Shown in pieces: positions 61,552 to 64,000 of a stretch of 64,000 nt of DNA. Within the stretch, counting starts at the first letter, position 1. Every line of letters begins with the position of its first letter. A program made the position numbers and the translations under genes. Source of the DNA: Phenylobacterium soli (GTDB taxonomy: Bacteria; Pseudomonadota; Alphaproteobacteria; Caulobacterales; Caulobacteraceae). The stretch spans positions 310,001 through 374,000 of the forward strand of contig NZ_QFYQ01000002.1 of NCBI RefSeq assembly GCF_003254475.1, in the 5' to 3' direction. Under the pieces are notes generated by a model, which saw only the letters and a list, made by a program, of their open reading frames with translations, was not told the origin of the DNA and ran no database searches.

Positions 61552-63137
61552 GCGCCGGCCTCGATCAGATCCATGGTGAGCGCGCTGTACTCCAGGTCGT
61601 AGAGCGCCGGCCGGCGGACGCGGCGGGCGAGCTGCAGGATGTCGCCGGTTTCGAACGCCTTGGCCAGAGCGCTCTCGCCGGTCAGCACGAGGCCGTGGCC
61701 GCCCCCCGCGACGAAGGCCGCGACATTGCCGCTGTCCGGATTGGTGACGACGGCCGCGCCGGCGGCGACCGCCTCGTGGGCGGTGAAGGAGAAGGTCTCG
61801 CGGCAGAGCGGCCAGACGAGGGCCACGTCGATACCGGCGGCGGCCACGGCCCTGGTCATGCCGCCAGGCTCGGGGCCGTCGGCGGAGACCGGGTGGAAGG
61901 CGACCAGGGCGCCGGCCGGGCGCTGGGCGCCGAACAGGTGGAATTCGTAACGCGCGTCGTCGGCGAAGGCCTGGGCCAGGGCCTGGAACACCGGCCAGCC
62001 CTTGTGCGCCGCCGGCACGCCGGGGAAGCCGATCCGCAGGGGCCCCTCGCCCGCCGGCGCCGGGCCGCGCTCGATGAGGCGGGCGTGCGGCAGGACGACC
62101 TCGGCCGCGGCCTTGTGAGGCGCCGCGGCCTTCCAGAGATCCAGCGTCGGCTGCGAGGGGCTGACGACGGTGAGCTCCAGGGCTTCGAACAGCTTGCCGT
62201 GCTCGGCGAGGTGCCGGGCCCGCCAGGGGCCGTAGACGCAGATGCCGCAGGCGGCGCTGTCCGGCGGCGGGGCCGCGCAATCCTCGACGTCGTCGCGCAG
62301 CAGGTGGAAGCCGGCGCAGAGGCTGGCGAAGTCGTGCAGCCAGAAGAAGCCGCGCTTCAGCCCGGCGGCCGAGAGGATCGCCAGGGTCTCCTCGGCGCTG
62401 TGGCCGAGCATGGAGTGTATGGCGAAGCTCGCGCCCTTCACCCCGGCCAAGGCCTCGGCGATGGCGGCGGCCGAATAGGTCCCCACGGCGCGGCCGTTCC
62501 AGAGCACGCCCAGGGGCGCGGGTTCGCCGGCGCGCAGGACGGGCCAGGGCCTGGCGGGGAAGATGTGCAGGTGGTCGCGGCCGGCCGCCTCGACGGCGGC
62601 GGCCTCGCGGCGCAGGCAGAGCTGCACCCCGCCCAGGTGGGCCGAATAGTCGTCGTGGCTGAAGGTGAGGTGGACCTGGCCGAGGCCGGTTCGCGACTTC
62701 GCCAGGGCGCGGGCGAGATCGGCCGCGGGCGCGACGGTCACGGCAGAGGACGCCTTGGCCGCCGCCGCGACGCGCTCCTCGACGGTCTTCAGCTCGCTCA
62801 GGATCTCATAGCGGAATCCGAGGTCCTGACGCGGCTTGCGGCCCTCGGCGCGGCCGGCGCGCAGATAGTGGACGAAGGGGTTCATCCCGGCGGCGGCGAC
62901 GTCGGGATTGGCCTCCAGATATTCCTTCACCGAGAAGTCGCGATTGGGGTCGCGCCCCTCGCGCCAGCCGCTGACCAGGAAGTGCTCGATCGGATCGACC
63001 CCGGCCCGCGCCACGTCGGGGTGGGCGGCGAGATAGAAGCGGGCGTCGAACTCGGCCAGGACGAGGTCCCGGTCAGGGTGGAAGCGGCGCAGGCTCTGGA
63101 GCACCCCGCGGCGGACCCTGGCGGCCACCGACCTCAC
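61548..63137 (-). CDS. GT-B glycosyltransferase with two N-terminal 38-residue repeats
   Basis: A 529-residue protein. Residues 28-105 carry two copies of the surface-island repeat (FDARFYLAAHPDVARAG... and YLEANPDVAAAGMNPFVHYL...). The GT-B catalytic part follows, with FFWLHDFASLCAGFHLL, CGICVYGPWRARHLAEH, VSPSQPTLDLWK, RIGFPGVPAAHKGW, and the donor-site CRETFSFTAHEAVAAGAAVVT. A C-x2-C pair (residues around 285) may bind a metal. GTG 63137 overlaps the upstream gene stop as GTGA. A central 302-bp segment is almost identical to the next gene. Confidence 0.82.
   Translation of the reverse strand: MRSVAARVRRGVLQSLRRFHPDRDLVLAEFDARFYLAAHPDVARAGVDPIEHFLVSGWREGRDPNRDFSVKEYLEANPDVAAAGMNPFVHYLRAGRAEGRKPRQDLGFRYEILSELKTVEERVAAAAKASSAVTVAPAADLARALAKSRTGLGQVHLTFSHDDYSAHLGGVQLCLRREAAAVEAAGRDHLHIFPARPWPVLRAGEPAPLGVLWNGRAVGTYSAAAIAEALAGVKGASFAIHSMLGHSAEETLAILSAAGLKRGFFWLHDFASLCAGFHLLRDDVEDCAAPPPDSAACGICVYGPWRARHLAEHGKLFEALELTVVSPSQPTLDLWKAAAPHKAAAEVVLPHARLIERGPAPAGEGPLRIGFPGVPAAHKGWPVFQALAQAFADDARYEFHLFGAQRPAGALVAFHPVSADGPEPGGMTRAVAAAGIDVALVWPLCRETFSFTAHEAVAAGAAVVTNPDSGNVAAFVAGGGHGLVLTGESALAKAFETGDILQLARRVRRPALYDLEYSALTMDLIEAGA
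62101..62402. repeat. near-identical direct repeat, copy 1
   Basis: This 302-bp coding segment matches 63699-64000 with a single difference (a versus g at 62280 and the matching base). Outside it on the lower-coordinate side the two genes diverge quickly. The match continues to the last base of the window, so its full length is not known. Confidence 0.95.
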
Positions 63138-64000
63138 GCCGCGGCCTCCTGCGCCGGCGCGAGCAGATCCACGGTCATGGCGCTGAAGGCGAGCTCGTGG
63201 AGCGGTGGTTTGCGGACCGCGCGGCTCAGCGCCAGCGCCTCGCCGCTCTCGAACAGGGCCGTGAGGGCCGCCTCGCCCTCCAGCACCCGGCCGTGGCGGC
63301 CCTCGGCGGCGAAGGCGGCGACATTGCCGCTGTCGGGGTTGGTCAGGATGGCCGCGCCGGCGGCGACCGCCTCATAGGCGGTGAAGGAGAAGGTCTCGCG
63401 GCAGAGCGGCCAGACCAGGACCGCGTCGGCGCGGACGGCGGCGATCGCCTCCTGCATGGCGTTCGGCCGCTCGGCGCTGACGCTCACGTGCCGGAAATCG
63501 ATCGGCAGGCCGCCGATCTGGCGCCCACCGAGATGCACGAATTCGTAGCGCGGATCGCCGGCGAACCTGATCGCCAGCTCGCGGAACACCGGCCAGCCCT
63601 TGTGCGCCGCCGGCATGCCGGCGAAGGCCAGGCGGAAAGGCCCCTCGCCCGCGGGCGCCGGGCCGCGCCTGATGAGGCGGGCGTGCGGCAGGACCACCTC
63701 GGCCGCGGCCTTGTGAGGCGCCGCGGCCTTCCAGAGATCCAGCGTCGGCTGCGAGGGGCTGACGACGGTGAGCTCCAGGGCTTCGAACAGCTTGCCGTGC
63801 TCGGCGAGGTGCCGGGCCCGCCAGGGGCCGTAGACGCAGATGCCGCAGGCGGCGCTGTCCGGCGGCGGGGCCGCGCAGTCCTCGACGTCGTCGCGCAGCA
63901 GGTGGAAGCCGGCGCAGAGGCTGGCGAAGTCGTGCAGCCAGAAGAAGCCGCGCTTCAGCCCGGCGGCCGAGAGGATCGCCAGGGTCTCCTCGGCGCTGTG
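63134..64000 (-). CDS. GT-B glycosyltransferase, C-terminal part (gene runs off the window)
   Basis: The frame is open to the last base, giving 288 visible residues; the start lies beyond the window. It is a paralogue of the next gene downstream, with the same ordered motifs: WLHDFASLCAGFHLL, CGICVYGPWRARHL, FAGMPAAHKGWPVF and CRETFSFTAYEAVAAGAAI. Its first 100 visible residues are practically identical to the paralogue, while the last half has diverged, for example at the predicted acceptor/donor loops. It is coupled to the downstream gene by GTGA. Confidence 0.85.
   Translation of the reverse strand, partial: HSAEETLAILSAAGLKRGFFWLHDFASLCAGFHLLRDDVEDCAAPPPDSAACGICVYGPWRARHLAEHGKLFEALELTVVSPSQPTLDLWKAAAPHKAAAEVVLPHARLIRRGPAPAGEGPFRLAFAGMPAAHKGWPVFRELAIRFAGDPRYEFVHLGGRQIGGLPIDFRHVSVSAERPNAMQEAIAAVRADAVLVWPLCRETFSFTAYEAVAAGAAILTNPDSGNVAAFAAEGRHGRVLEGEAALTALFESGEALALSRAVRKPPLHELAFSAMTVDLLAPAQEAAA
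63699..64000. repeat. near-identical direct repeat, copy 2 (reaches window edge)
   Basis: Partner of 62101-62402, offset by 1,598 bp. One mismatch in 302 bases, while sequence just below 63699 has several differences within 60 bases. This points to recent tandem duplication or gene conversion restricted to part of the gene. Confidence 0.95.

Overview
The window is a GC-rich, densely coded alphaproteobacterial chromosome segment. Gene content points to Caulobacteraceae (a Caulobacter or Phenylobacterium relative): an RTX/S-layer-like protein next to its own type I exporter, a NasT/NasS-controlled nitrate assimilation operon, a pmbA-DUF4170-DUF374-waaA-lpxK block, and widespread ATGA/GTGA start-stop overlaps. 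This placement is inferred from gene content, not from an rRNA or marker comparison. I saw no rRNA, tRNA, CRISPR array, insertion sequence or prophage.

1-16.8 kb is mostly housekeeping and small hypothetical genes. It holds the end of an Old Yellow Enzyme, an HSL-type esterase, a TetR regulator divergent from an MBL-fold hydrolase with a good palindromic operator between them, a FATP-type acyl-CoA synthetase, a low-complexity Ala/Thr membrane protein with a strong terminator, a pentapeptide-repeat protein, a dehydrogenase/XRE-regulator pair, thiC under a TPP riboswitch, an aspartate/glutamate racemase and a YpfJ-like zinc peptidase.

16.8-26.1 kb is a complete assimilatory nitrate module on the minus strand: nasT-nasS, then a leader, then narK-nirB-nirD-nasA-cobA and an EamA permease. 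NarK imports nitrate, NasA reduces it to nitrite, NirBD reduces nitrite to ammonium, and CobA makes the siroheme precursor NirB needs. NasS/NasT should sense nitrate and antiterminate in the leader.

26.3-32.1 kb carries a PAS protein (with an in-frame stop just upstream), UbiD, an M20 peptidase, a MAPEG-like protein and PmbA. 32.2-39.4 kb is an outer-membrane lipid A/Kdo block: DUF4170, an ABC exporter, a DUF374 acyltransferase, a His-rich CDF metal transporter, waaA and lpxK. A CX5R phosphatase lies divergently beside it. 39.4-43 kb has an APH-like kinase, purD, a sensor-less HisKA_2-type protein and a SemiSWEET.

43-64 kb is a surface island. It has a TPR-GT41 glycosyltransferase; a seven-gene CDP-sugar operon (rfbF, rfbG, C-methyltransferase, 3,5-epimerase, acetyltransferase, SDR, second acetyltransferase) that may make a C-methylated 6-deoxyhexose; a sulfotransferase; a GT4 with an extra C-terminal domain; and the RTX protein with HlyD and ABC exporter genes. 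It ends in a chain of glycosyltransferases and a protein built of about seven copies of a 38-residue repeat, the same repeat that heads one of the glycosyltransferases. The last two glycosyltransferase genes share a nearly identical 302-bp segment that runs off the window edge. This island is the most promising place for undescribed biology.
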